A stretch of DNA of 64,000 bases from Adiantum capillus-veneris. Its lineage: Eukaryota > Streptophyta > Polypodiopsida > Polypodiales > Pteridaceae. Position numbers and translations under genes: made by a program. The notes under the pieces are model-generated. The model was not told the DNA's origin, ran no database searches, and saw nothing but the letters and a program-made list of their open reading frames with translations. Below, piece by piece: positions 34,504-45,858 of the stretch. Location: NCBI GenBank assembly GCA_014529385.2, contig CM043969.1, forward strand, positions 74,382,676-74,446,675, read 5' to 3'. The stretch's first letter is position 1. Each line of letters starts with the position of its first letter.

Positions 34504-34843
34504 TCCGGCTTGCATTTCAACTTGTAAACCCACTTTGTATCAATGGCCTTTTTACCAGGAGGAAAATCACTTAAAGTCCGTGTGTCATTTTCTATAAGTG
34601 CATCATATTTTGATTGCATGGCATCCAATTTTTTGAATTTTGTGCTTCATCAAAAGTTAGAGGTTCCTCAACATCATATAGGCTAGACACAACCAAAGCA
34701 TAACAATTTGATGCATAAGATGCGTGGCCTGTAAGGTCTCCACCTTTCTCCAAAACCAATCCCACATGTAAATAATTGAACCCAGTTTTCATACTGCAAA
34801 AAGTTACTATTTTTGGCAGTTTCTCTAAATTTGTCGGTGCCAA
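34504..34843 (-). mobile_element. Ty1/copia reverse-transcriptase start (fossil, part of split element)
   Basis: Minus-strand text PLTFDEAQNSKNWM with the following Ala-Leu-Ile-Glu-Asn and Pro-Pro-Gly-Lys-Lys blocks matches the copia RT entry (EAxxxxxWxxAMxxExxALxxNxTWxLVxLPxGKKxIxxKWVYKxK). It continues the copia fossil at 37.7-39.8 kb, from which it is separated by a 2.8-kb insertion, and is cut off at 34504 by the TR-GAG-like element. Confidence 0.72.
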
Positions 34844-35389
34844 GATGTTTAGAATGTTATAGAGCTTTCAAAAATGAATAAAAACATTTTTTGTGAAAAT
34901 TTTCCTAAAATAGTAAGTTTTTGGTCACCCGACCCGTCTAGTTTCGACCGGCTCGTCAAACTGCACCCGTATCCAGAATTTGAAAAAATACAATTCCGGA
35001 CACCGGGAGCTGCTAAATATGGCAGGTACTCGGGATGATGCACCTTAGCTCTGTCTTAGCACAGCAATTTTTAGAATTAAAATCCAAGCTGTAACGACCG
35101 TCCCAGGATAAAAATAATTTTTTATTTCTAAGGCTAGCAGGGGCACCGGCACTCGGGGACTGGTGTGTGCACAGGCTCTAGGCCACTGGGAGCTTGCTTT
35201 AGCAGTTAGAGGGCGCCCCCACTCATCTAGGAGCTTGTGGGAGAGTTTCCAAGCAAGAGAGAGAGTGTGAGACTCAGTTAAAGCAAGCAAATTGGACCCT
35301 TGCAAGCTATGCACTCAAGCTGCCATGCATGCCCAAAGTGCTCATCCAGATGCAATTAGCAGCATAATTCGACCTCTTGAGGATGGGAG

Positions 35390-35491
35390 CCTATTTAAGG
35401 ACCTGTTTCCACACACACACACACACACAGATACTCAGTACCTATTTAAGGACCTGTTTCCACACACACACACAGATACTCAGTACTACAC
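35390..35491 (+). promoter_or_regulatory. Tandemly duplicated core-promoter-like block, period 51 bp
   Basis: CCTATTTAAGGACCTGTTTC begins at 35390 and at 35441, each followed by a (CA)n run and GATACTCAGTA. TATTTAAG could act as a TATA box; here it would be present twice. It lies about 300 bp inside the LTR-like start. Confidence 0.55.
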
Positions 35492-36362
35492 ACATACACA
35501 CACACTCCCTCACACACATACCTTGGGCGAGGTGCTACCGGCATACACAATCTCTAAGAGAGGATTAAGGGAAGGAGTTGCTACCAATTTCTTGTCGGAT
35601 TAGGCTTCCTGGATCAGCAATTAAGGTCTTAATCAACTCGAATTACGGTAATCTCGAGTTAAATTCATGCTTACATCTTAATCTCTCTATGAATCCCTTA
35701 TTTTCCGCTAATACTATGCATAATCTAACTACTCTACCTAGTAGCAGCTCTCGAAATCACCTATGTGATTAGTATATTTCACTTTCTTAATCCCATTAGC
35801 TAAATTATGCATCAAGTCAACCTCCTAATCACAAATTAATCCATGGTTAGTAAGAAGGAATTATCAGTCAGTCAATTCAATGATTGAGTGGTGGAGATTG
35901 ACCCAATTTCTAGCAATGTAACTAATTAAATAACCCCAATCTATCATTTCATTATGAAAGATTTTAATTAAAGGATTAAACTCATATTGCAAGAGATTAA
36001 TGTGTAATTAGAAGACTTAGTTCCCCCTCTCAAAATTAATTGTCACTAGAGAACGGAATTTCTTCCGCATATGCATAAGACATAACTGCATCTTTCCGTT
36101 CATTTTTGAGAAGGAATTAGTACACTAAAATCATCATTCAACCACTCTAATTAAGCAAGTAACTACAAGAACTAAATTCTCCAATTGCCTAAGCTAAGAA
36201 CCTTAATTCAGAGTCAAATTCCATAAGTTCAGGAGAAGATGCTATCCTAAATTGATGTAATTATGACTTGGATCACCTAATATTACCCCAAATTTACCCA
36301 AAAATAGATAGATGAGTAATAACCGTACTTGAAGTTAATCTACTCCTTCCATATAAGAGTGA

Positions 36363-36656
36363 TTGCTTGATAAGGCTAACCATGTTGTATCCGGACCATT
36401 TGTGGTTGTTATGGTAATATTGGATACTACTTCTTTTTCAAATTCATCATCTTTAGTAGTGAGTATAATGGCCCCAAAGAGGACCCGTTTTGGTGGATCT
36501 CACGACCATGAGGCCGGAACAAGCAACACCAACGGAAAGGGAAAGGCTCCTATCATCGAGCAAGCACCGGCCATCTCACGAAGCAATCAAGAGGAGATTA
36601 TTGAGGTAGGTCAAGTACAGTTTAATAACATTACATTCGGTAAGGTAGGAAAGTAA
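36363..36656 (+). other. Possible gag N-terminus (fossil)
   Basis: A 97-codon stretch. After an internal Met (36468) it reads MAPKRTRFGGSHDHEAG and then NTNGKGKAPIIEQAPA, basic and polar, as at the start of many Ty3 gags. No capsid pattern follows. Confidence 0.35.
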
Positions 36657-36909
36657 CATTACCCCAAAAACATGTTGGAAGATCCAACGGAGACCACGGC
36701 ATTTTAATTGATGCATTTAAATTCAAGTAGCAAACAATGTTTTCGGGATATACTGTCTGGTGTAGGAAAGACTGCTTGCTATGGAAACTTAACTCGGCCA
36801 TTTCATTTTTAATTCCAATGTTTATTTAGTCATAATCCCCCTCTTGATCACAGGGGGCAACTCGCGCTGTTCTCGCAGTAGCTAGGATTACCTAGCTTAG
36901 GGCTTTGAT

Positions 36910-37047
36910 CCACGTCTTGAGTTCTTTGCGGTGGATACCCACGACTTGCGTTCTTTGTGGTGGGATGTCCATGTCGTGATTTTTGTGCGGTGGAAAAATG
37001 TAGTTGTATGGCAATTAGGTGACAACGAGTGGAGTTAACACTCGTTG
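36910..37047. repeat. Three 29-30 bp direct repeats plus a 9-bp inverted repeat
   Basis: CCACGTCTTGAGTTCTTTGC and relatives start at 36910, 36939 and 36969. Just downstream, CAACGAGTG (37023-37031) and CACTCGTTG (37039-37047) form a perfect hairpin with a 7-base loop. Coding is not evident. Confidence 0.7.
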
Positions 37048-37247
37048 GGGGATTTCGTGCCTCCAGGACATTGGCAGTTTAAATGAAATGAGCTATTGAG
37101 TTAATTTTATCTAGAAAGATTGTTTTGGTGCCGCTTTGAAAAACTGTTTGAAGGGCTGTCTTAACACAACCTGTGAATCGTAATTAATCAATGAATATGT
37201 ATGTTGAACAACAAATGTGTTTGTAATTAGGACACACAAGACAAAGT

Positions 37248-37514
37248 GTGAGTATGGGGGTGGAAAGTGGGGGCTTGGCTCGGGTTGCCAATGCCTATGA
37301 GAAGGGTGGTCTTGATTGGTCGGGAACTCTCTATCCCCATAGTACGGTTAATGACGCTAGAATTGCTCATTGCACCAAGATCAGTGAAGTCCCAAGTGTA
37401 CGTGCCTCTGAAAGCGATGGGGGAAAAGGCACTCAAGACTTTTCTCCTTCTAGAAAGGTGAGTCTTAGGACCGATAATTGGTTAGACACGCTTTCCCCTG
37501 CAGGGTGGAACTAG
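37248..37514 (+). other. Uncharacterised 88-codon open stretch
   Basis: It reads VESGGLARVANAYEKGGLDW and continues with polar text ending in TLSPAGWN. I know no family for it. It lies in the right part of the insertion in the copia element and may be part of its leader or a chance frame. Confidence 0.2.
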
Positions 37515-38367
37515 ATCTCGTTGCTAGTAGGCTCGACTCAATTCACTTGGTGATGAGAGCTCGTCCGCTAGTTGATCCCCTTAAACCACTTTGTTTGCTT
37601 CCGCTATAGATCTAGTGGCCACCAGGTTTACCATCAGAACCGTCGTTTGAGATGACAGGGTGGGGACCTCACATGGCTAGAGCCTGGATGAGTACAACTA
37701 GACAAAGGGGCATCCAATTTATTGTCATGCGATGTATGCAGCAACAATTTTGGCATACCTCTAACCTGCTCATTTTCAGCCCTTTCCTCATCAAGTAACA
37801 TCATGTACATCTACATCAATAATAGGCTGATATGTAACATTTTCAAAAACCCCCATAGGCTGTACATTTGCCTCATTGGAATTTACATTCGAGCTTCCAC
37901 CACTGAAAAGAGGCAACAAAGTGTCATAAATGTTCTGTGAGCTTACATTATTGTCTCTAGTACATGACAGCAAGGGTTAAACAGAATCTTCCACAAACAC
38001 TACATCCCGTGAAACCAAAATACGCTTTGTTTGGGGATGATACAACCTATTACCTTTGCTTTCAGCAGTATAATCAACAAAAATACATTTAACAGCCTTA
38101 TCACTCATTTTTTTGTGTTGTGTTTGTGGCACCAAAGCGTATGCCAAACAGCCAAAAACACATGCATGTGCTCAATAGAAGACTTTCTATTATACCATGC
38201 TTCATATCGAGTAATAGACTATAGAGCCTTCGTAGGACGCCTGTGAAGTACATAAGTGGCACACATGATGGCCTCAAGCCAAAAAGAATGCGCAAAGCTT
38301 GACTTTTAACCATACATCGTGCCATTTCCATAAGTGACCTATTTTTCCTCTCAGCAACACCATTTTT

Positions 38368-38787
38368 TTAAGGTGTATAAGGCACTGTACGTTGGTGTTT
38401 TATCCCATGACTAGCCAGAAATTCATTAAATTCATGAGACATATTCTCCCCCCCTTGATCGGAACGGAGGGTGCCCATAGTACATTTTGATACATTTTCA
38501 GCCATAGCCAGAAATTGTTTGAAGCACATAAAGACTTTGGAATTTTCTTTAAGCGGAAATACCCATGCATGCCCTAAGTAATCATCAATAAAAGTCACGA
38601 AGTAAAGGTGATTCCCCAAGGACGGAGTTTGCATGGGCCCACAAACATCACTATGTACAAGCTGCAACCTGCATGTGGCCCTAACTGAACCATCCTTTGG
38701 AAAGTTGGAACGCTGCATCTTACCCAAAATACATCCTTCACAAACATGTTTGACAGGTTCTTCAAGAGGCGGCAAAGAAGCAACCAT
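38368..38787 (-). other. Copia integrase (fossil)
   Basis: The zinc-binding end CEGCILGKMQRSNFPKDG is followed by LVHSDVCGPMQTPSLGNHLY, FVTFIDDYLGHAWVF, TLRSDQGGENMSHEFNEFL and GIKHQRTVPYTP. This is the GAG-pre-integrase to catalytic-core order of Ty1/copia, with the Asp-Asp-Glu region intact over this stretch. Confidence 0.88.
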
Positions 38788-38959
38788 ATCAGATTTCTAC
38801 AAACGCAGCAAATTGGCAAAATTCACATGTCCAAAATGTGCATGCCACAGTTTTGCATCTGAAATATGCATTTGCAAAATTTTGTCCACACTTTTCATAC
38901 AAAGTGAGCTTATATAGCCCACGTCACAAAAGGCCAGATGCAACCATAAGTGCACTTGC

Positions 38960-39010
38960 AGAAGAATGAATTGCACAAGTCCAAGTCTAGCAAGTGCAAT
39001 TCATTCTTCT
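38960..39010. repeat. Perfect 17-bp inverted repeat, 17-base loop
   Basis: AGAAGAATGAATTGCAC (38960-38976) and GTGCAATTCATTCTTCT (38994-39010) are exact reverse complements. It sits between the gag and integrase parts of the copia fossil and looks like a small templated inverted duplication. Confidence 0.9.
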
Positions 39011-39767
39011 TTTCCACTCACACAAGAACCATAAGAAGTGGCTACATTGATGTTACCACCCTTTCTTTGAGAAGCAATAAAAGCCTGTTCAAATACACAT
39101 TGTCTAGTCCTGTTTTTTTTGGAAAGTGACTCTTGCAATAGAAATGTGCACAATGCATCAAACTTGACAACTTGAGGATCTCCTTGGGTCATAAGTCTCC
39201 AAGTACTAGCAAAAGTCTAGTAAGAATCTAGTAAGGCATCAGGAACAGTTTGCACAAGGGAACTGTCTGAGATGACTTCACCTGCAGAAATAAGTTGCTC
39301 ATTGATATCCTTGACACCAACCATATCATCTTCCTCATGCATAATCTTCGACTCTAGCTCTTTACGTAGCAATGCAGTTTTAGCCTCATTGCGACTCGCA
39401 TAAAGACCAACCCAGAATATCCCAAGTCTGTTTTGCAGATTTTGTTGAACAAATTTGAGGAGTAATGGTGCGCTCCACAGACAATGCAATCAATGCAGGA
39501 GCCTGCGCATCCTTTACATCCCAATGAGATTGTTCTATTGTAGACAAAACAACTCTAACAGCAGCAATCCTTGCAGCAAGACCTGCAATATCCTCAACAT
39601 CGCCTACATCTTCAAAACGAGGACATACATCAATGCCCTGCACAATATCCAGACGCCCTTTGACACAAGAACATGTTGCATCATGTAAGCCCACATAGGG
39701 TAATTGTCCCATCCAATCTATTCTCAACAGCAAACATCTTGAACAGATCTATGTTGTTGTCAGCCAT

Positions 39768-40480
39768 GATAAATGTTGCACCTGATGTGAAAACTGCCTG
39801 AAAAGAGGAGAAACAAAGCAAGAACAACACATGCTATATAGCACAAATCGTAGAAGATTGTAAGGGACCTATTATGCAAAAAACGGCACTAACAAAATTT
39901 TTGCACAAAATGATGAAATAGCATGTACAGTACTATCTATAGTGGGACAGAGGCTGAATGAGCCCAAATAAAAAATCTGAGCACATTGAGCTCTAGGACC
40001 CCTCCCAAAATTTTTGTCAACCTATGAACGCTCGCGAAAGCTCGCTACAATCAAAGAAAGTGAGTAGGCGTGTGCTGGAGCTGCTGGCGACTAAGCCCAG
40101 GAGGATGCAACCTGCTCTACAATGTTGGAATTAGGGTTGCAGGAAAACACACATAGCTTGGAGAAGACAAAGGAAGCTCAAGGCACACAATAGAGAGTGT
40201 GATACTTAGTATGCAATGGAAAGATAGATAGCCCTAGAATGAATGGGCGTATATACAATGCACGGGGGAAAAAACCTCCTAAAGAGGAAAAAATGCCCCG
40301 GCGGTCCTAGTGTGTCCACACATATCACTACCACATGTATATGGTAACACGAACACCATTTGTTAAAGTTAGATCTGTTTAAATATATCATTCTAGAGTA
40401 GTTATGAGAGGAGGTTCTTGAACTAGAACTTCTTTATCCACTACTCAAATGGCTAATGACAAAAAAGAAAAAGGAGCTAT
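39768..40480 (-). other. Probable leader and LTR of the copia element, unresolved
   Basis: This lies upstream (minus strand) of the copia gag start. A TATA-like GTATATACGCCC on the minus strand near 40243-40254 would suit an LTR. I could not find TG/CA ends, a second copy or a clear primer site. Confidence 0.35.
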
Positions 40481-40902
40481 TGTTGAAAACTTTACATGAT
40501 GCCCAAGGTAGCTATAAGAATGCGAATTTATCAAAGTGGACCATTTGAACAAATCAAAGAGACAGTAATGGTCAATTATTTTTCTCCAATTCACCTTTAG
40601 ATTGCTCCAACATATTGCCCAATTATCAGAGGAAGAAGGTGGGATGACTTTGAGTAGCTGCTTGTCTCTCTCACCCTACATATGGCTCAACTACCTAGTC
40701 TTTCCCAAACCAAGAGAGGCACCTTCACTTGTATATGTGAGGAAGGCAAAACAAATGTACAGCCTGGTTTGAGGGAAACCCAACATTGCCTGTAAAATGA
40801 TGATAAAGATTTGCAACATGCTCTCAGCATGTATCAATACATTCAATAATATAGAAACCCCAAAAGTCAGATGGACTTCATTCTTGGAGGGATACAAATG
40901 TC

Positions 40903-40976
40903 TCATCTTCAATCTTAATGATACCCCTGATGATGAAGGTCATCTTCAATCTTAATGATACCCCTGATGATGAAGG
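40903..40976. repeat. Two-copy tandem duplication, period 37 bp
   Basis: TCATCTTCAATCTTAATGAT begins at 40903 and 40940, and the two units are identical. It is inside the fossil protein region. Confidence 0.93.
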
Positions 40977-41284
40977 TCATCTTTGGCCTCTTCTCACAAA
41001 TTATGTTCCTTCCAAGCCATACATGTAGACATTCAAAGAAGCCTTGTACAAAGGCTTTTTTGAAATGGACTCCAATATCTTCATGCCAATATGCAAAGAT
41101 CTCCCGCTCAGATTTGTAGCCTATACCCTCCATGAACGAGAGAATCCACTTACAAGAATCTACAAGCCAGAGGATGAGGATCAAGTGCAACAAATAATGT
41201 TGGCCTTCCAACAACTCGTGAAAAAACAAAACAAAGAAAACCCCTCCTTAAAGAGTAAAGTCTCGTCGAGGACGATAAGAAGCG

Positions 41285-41305
41285 AGGAGGGGGGAGTGTT
41301 AAAGC
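41285..41305 (+). promoter_or_regulatory. Polypurine tract and LTR start
   Basis: GAGGAGGGGGGAG followed by TGTTAAAG. The layout matches the GAGGGGGGAG-TGTAGAGG junction at about 56807-56825. It marks the 3' end of the internal region and the start of U3. Confidence 0.6.
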
Positions 41306-41386
41306 AAAGGACAAACTCACACCAAATCTGACGGGTCAACAAGAAATCATCCACTTAGTTATTCATTTTTGCCAAGCTGGCAATGT

Positions 41387-41556
41387 AATTCATAAACTTG
41401 GGCAAAATTTGATCATATCAAAACAATTTTGTACTCAATACTACCATAGTGAATGCCAATTTACTTGGATGAATTCATAAATTCAGGCAAAATATGATCG
41501 TATCGGAACAATTTTGTACTCAATACTACCATAGTGAATGAAAACTTACTTGGACC
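41387..41556. repeat. Two-copy tandem duplication, period 85 bp
   Basis: AATTCATAAACTTGGGCAAA at 41387 recurs as AATTCATAAATTCAGGCAAA at 41472. Both continue with ATTTTGTACTCAATACTACC. It lies in the LTR-like stretch. Confidence 0.9.
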
Positions 41557-44085
41557 ACTACAAAGCTAGAATGGTGATGAGGAAGAAAATTATATGGATA
41601 CACAAGCTATGAACACAGTACCAATAACAAGCTACAATGGAGATGAGGAAGAGGATCATGTGGATGCACAAGCCACATATGTAGTACCAACAAAAAGCCC
41701 AAATTTTGAAACATCGATATGAGAACCTTGGAAGAATAAAAGGGTCCTTTTAAAGGATGAGACAATGATGTACATTGTCAATGAGGGAACCATTTTATAT
41801 GTATTCTCACATGATTATATCAAATTCCAAAAACTTGGTCTTAATTGTGTGGTGTGGCCATTGAAAGAGCAAATGAAAGAAATGGGAATGTGGTTGAAGT
41901 GGGTAGCATTACATTACTAAAATAGCCTATCAAATAGACAACAATGCTAGATGGGAGCCATTGCAATGCTTTGTTCCCATTGATGAAATGCATACTAGAT
42001 GTGAAGATGTATCTTTTGATGAAGACAATGCTCAAAAAATCCATGGGGGTAATGCAATTTAGTACTCAAGGAAGAGATGGTGCACTTTCATCAATAGGAT
42101 GAGAAAAGAAAAAGCACCATCAGCTTCTTGATTTTATCAAACTGGATCATTTCAAAGGGTTTCATGTATTGATTGTTGTGCACAAAAATGTTGTCAATAT
42201 ATAGATCATGATATGGTGTTGAGGTTATGAAAAGAATTTTGGGCAAAATCTCAAAAGACACAAACAAATTATGTTTATGATGTTCTCTCTACATGCTATC
42301 AAAAAGATGAGAAGGTGCGGTACCAGTTTAAGGTAAATGGGACTATTGTTTGTTGTAAGGCATGGTATGAGCTACATGGAATACCAAAGATATCATTTTT
42401 TTTCTACAAGGAAAACTTTGAGAATGGTTGCATCAATATGTGCATGGAAACATAAGTACATTGAGAAGAGGACTTCAATAGACTAGCTTAGCAAGAGCAT
42501 TGCTCAATGAATTTGTGGATAACAACTCTAAGAAGATGCCACATAGAAGTAGAATGATTTTGAATGGCTCAAGGGAGAATCATCTGGTAATTCCATCAAC
42601 ATACAAATAAGTGGATATTTTAAGTGAAATCAACACAACACTTGAACAAATGATTTATGAGAAGAAGCTTTCTCAGTCTTCTTTTGGTAGAATCTGGAAC
42701 AACGAGTACCCACATGCTACCTTAACAAAACAAGTGAGTTCTCCAAGTGCAATATTTGTAGTTCAATCAAAGCAAGACTGGAATCCATACCTAACTTTGA
42801 AGAAAGAGCTCTCCTCTTGAGGGAGAGAGAGAAGTTCACATGGCACAACAGAAGAGTTGCAGTAGTCCATTTTATGCAAGGCACACATTTTTAGAAACTC
42901 AACTAGATAAATATGTATGCATAATTCATGATAATATGGATCAAAATAAGATAATGATTCTTAGGCTACATGTTGTTCCCAAGGGTGTGGATTCATGTTA
43001 ACAATTTGTAGGTGGTGCTAATTGGCATGATCACTCATGAAAATGGAGAAGGTCATTATGGACACATTGTTTTGAATGGCTCGTGGCTAGCTAATCCAAA
43101 CTTATAGTTGGCCCAATTGTTAATTGTTTACAAACTTAGAGAGGATGGATAAGCATCCACTTGGTGATTTGGTAACAAATGGGCTTCCAAGGTGCACTGC
43201 TTCACTACTACATGCTTTGAACACAACGGATGCTTTAGACTACCACAACATGAGTGATGGAAAAGAGCCCATTGTTTGATCACCTGAAATTGCAAAATAG
43301 AATTTGTGGTTAGCATTTTGCAAGTTTCTAGAGAGCTTATTGTTGCAACTCGACATTTGTGCTATGGAGAATCACAACCGATGTTTATTTGCTTGTTTGT
43401 CATTGCTTATTGCAAGGAGAGTTTTCAACACCATCCAGCTAGGATTTTTAGTGGTTGGATATACACATGAGTACATAGATTTTAACAGGTTTTTAGAGAC
43501 GCTGAGAGTTGCACAAACCTACACTTTTCCACATTTAATGGATACATTAAGAACTAGGTCATCTTTAGGTCCATCTCCATTCTTGCTCACTAAGGTTCTC
43601 ACTTTCAAAAAATATTGTGATGATTACCTTTTTGATGGACAGGACATACTTGTTGGTCACTCCAAAACACTTCAATTTAGGTAATTTATGCAAGAACAAA
43701 CACTAATGATGCAATATAAGGCACATGGAGGTGTTTCAAAATGAGTGGGATGATTTGTCTTGGGAAAATAGACAGTTAAGGGAATCCAATGTTACCACAA
43801 GAAAATTCACCTTTGGTACTAGTGGTGTACTATGTTAAGGACCATGAGGAAGTGATTCTAGGACTAAAGAATTACATAAGGTTTTGGAAGAATTTAAGAG
43901 GTAATACAAGGGTGCCAAGGTACTATAGACCGGTGATAGATTATTAGAGTCGGGTGATCAAAGATATTGGAAAAGAAATTAGATTAGAAGCATTTTTGTA
44001 TGAATTATTTTGGCCAAAAAACTCAACAATATCATCAATTGCAAAGCAGCGTGATGAATTTCCAAATAAGCGGCATGACGGCTCA
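41557..44085 (+). pseudogene. Decayed DUF7869-like (transposase-like) gene
   Basis: Several plus-strand blocks occur in an order I recall from the uncharacterised plant and animal DUF7869-type proteins. VNGTIVCCKAWYELHGIPK at about 42338 is the N-terminal CxxxF/W-LGI motif. QSSFGRIWNNEYPHATL is at about 42677. YVCIIHDNMDQNKIMILRLH at about 42914 recalls the IIHDKMDxxK block. LLLQLDICAMENHNRCLF at about 43337 recalls QMDNCxxxNKNRY. LGFLVVGYTHEYIDFNRF at about 43441 recalls GFLVVGHTHEDIDxxF. A possible acidic N-terminal part (41560-41918, two GDEEE blocks) and a C-terminal part to about 44085 (MQYKAHGGV, KKxSRVIKDIGKEI-like text) extend it. Frames change several times and stops occur, including between the blocks at 42838 and 43000, so it is a pseudogene. 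The conserved acidic positions suggest a metal-dependent nuclease fold, but that is inference. No terminal inverted repeats were found. Confidence 0.5.
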
Positions 44086-44087
44086 TT

Positions 44088-45858
44088 TTTGAAAGTGCAA
44101 GCTGTAGAGTGAGCTTGTGAAATCCAAAGATAATCCTCTTCACACACACACCTCTCTCCAAGAGAAGTCATGTCCATAACCAAAATCAAATTTATAATAA
44201 TTATACTCTCCATCTTCTCTATCCCAACCTATAAGCTTTCCATATCTTAAATCTTTCTTAACATTTTATTCTTCCAATAGCCAAATTGGTGGTCTTCAAG
44301 CGAAGTGAAGCGGAAAAGAGCCGACTATGCCAACACACTTCATTGTTACTCTTCCAAAGCAAGGAGAAGACCCTACCATATACACATACTAAAGGTAATG
44401 TTATCTTGCTATTGCTCATTCTTGAAAGAGATTTACTTTCATGCTTATACTTAAATTCATGCTTAAGCTCTCACACATTTTCACAAGAAATTCTTTTTAT
44501 TTAGGAGGAAGACATAACTTCTATGTTGGTTGTATATGTGCAAGGTTTTGTTTAGTAATGCAAATTAGTTTAATACTTAATTTTCTCAGGAGAAAGTAGA
44601 GATTTTTTAAGGTTAAATTAGCATAATCAAAGGAAGTTGTTTGAGAAAGATGATTCCACATAAGGTTATTCCCTCCCTTCCCTCTTGACAATTGGAAAAT
44701 TTGAATCTCTAAGCCTCTTATAGATATGTGAGTAAACCTTTCAACGGTAGAAGAGGTAAGCCTAAATTCCATCTTACAAAGATTTTATTAAGCATTCATT
44801 GCACGAGCATTTGTCACTACATGAACATAGTGACTCTTAAAAAATTTGTATTTTACTTTTATACTATCATTCATTGAAATCTTGTGCTCTTACACAATCA
44901 ATCATCGACTCTTGCATAATGACTCAAAATAAGTTTACAATGGTAATTTGGTGTACTCTAAAGTTCTATGTTTGCAATTCATGGACCACATTAAAGCAAA
45001 AATCCTCCTAAAATGCATATGCATTGTTCTTCAATGTTTGTATTATTTCAAATTTATTTTGCAATTGTGATGTAGAGGGGAGTAAGGGGATAGATTCACC
45101 AATGTCGTGATTGTGTTGTTTGAGCATAAAACTCCCATCACTTCCATGGAGATTCCGCGTGGATGGTAAGTGATGCAAAGGAAACAATTGGGAATCGTCC
45201 AAGACGGGGTTAACTTGAAACTTACGTCGAGACAAAACCTTAACTCCCAAGAGACTCGTTGTTTTCTTAAGGTCTTGTTTGAGTAAAGATTAGAAATGAA
45301 ATAAGAACTAAGGAATTATAACTCAAGGAACTTAATCTAAATTTCAACGAGGATGGAAACTTTATCGAGAAGATTTGACGTGGATAGCCCTAGCATAACA
45401 TAGAAGATTTAAGTGTGAACTTTGTCTTACATATTTGGAAAAAGGCCAACGCAAGTATTTACCTATGGGATGCAGTGGGAGATGGTCCTTTTTGGTTACG
45501 ATTCATAACCATTGGTCTCTCGGGTTCATTCATTTCCCTAGAAATGGGATTGAATGGGAGTGAGTCCCGTCCTGGTGGTGAGACTCGCAAATGTGTTTGA
45601 AAATCGGCCTCGTTAGGATTAGCCTGATGCCAGTGGAACAAGGAGGAAGAAAATGGATCCATGAATGGATGATAAGGGAGGAGAATGTGATTAATTTACA
45701 AAGTCTTCTAATTGTTTGGTAAAAAGGAACCTTGAAAAGGCTAGGAACCTAAATGGGTTATCCTGCAATTGTATTCATGAGCAGGACCTTTGCTCTGCTT
45801 CTAGGAATATTTATTTAAAAATAACTTAAGGTAGGTTAAATGTAAGCCTTTCCCAAAC
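44088..45858 (+). repeat. Left long repeat (probable 5' LTR)
   Basis: It aligns with 48229-49974 from TTTTGAAAGTG through AAGCCTTTCC. Shared landmarks include GTGAGCTTGTGAAATCC, ATTGGTTGTATATGTGCAA-like text and GGGAATCGTCCAAGA. The stretch 45859-46061 before the primer site is not found after the right copy, so the true LTR end is uncertain. Confidence 0.7.

Larger units (their letters stand above)
34850..37690 (+). mobile_element. LTR-element insertion inside the copia fossil (unresolved family)
   Basis: A 2.8-kb block separates two consecutive parts of the copia element. It holds an LTR-like start TGTAACGACCGTCCCAGG (35090), a duplicated TATA-like region (35390-35491) and a short protein-like stretch with MAPKRTRFGGSHDHEAG (36468-36654) that resembles a gag N-terminus. 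No pol domain was seen. Its right part (36840-37690) is uncharacterised. Ends are approximate. The text before 35090 may be a piece of the same element's other end. Confidence 0.5.
37691..39767 (-). mobile_element. Ty1/copia element, gag to integrase (fossil, minus strand)
   Basis: Read from high to low: gag begins at about 39767 (MADNN) and continues to about 39000 with IALSVERTITPQICSTKSA, EAKTALLRKELESKIMHEED and SSLVQTVPDALLDSY. Integrase follows at 38787-38368, then a polar connector to about 37700. RT resumes at 34843-34504 beyond an insertion. It is broken in many places, and neither LTR is clearly delimited. Confidence 0.8.
40481..41556 (+). mobile_element. 3' end of an unfamiliar LTR retroelement (fossil)
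   Basis: Protein-like text runs from about 40780 to 41330 (SACINTFNNIETPKVRWTSF, then ALYKGFFEMDSNIFMPICKD and LRFVAYTLHERENPL). It ends at a polypurine tract GAGGAGGGGGGAG (41285-41297) and an LTR-like start TGTTAAAG (41298). The protein block matches 56545-56700 (AFYTGFFSMDVLIYKMPICK, VKFVAYMIHEC). I know no domain name for it. Upstream pol sequence is not present. Broken. Confidence 0.5.
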
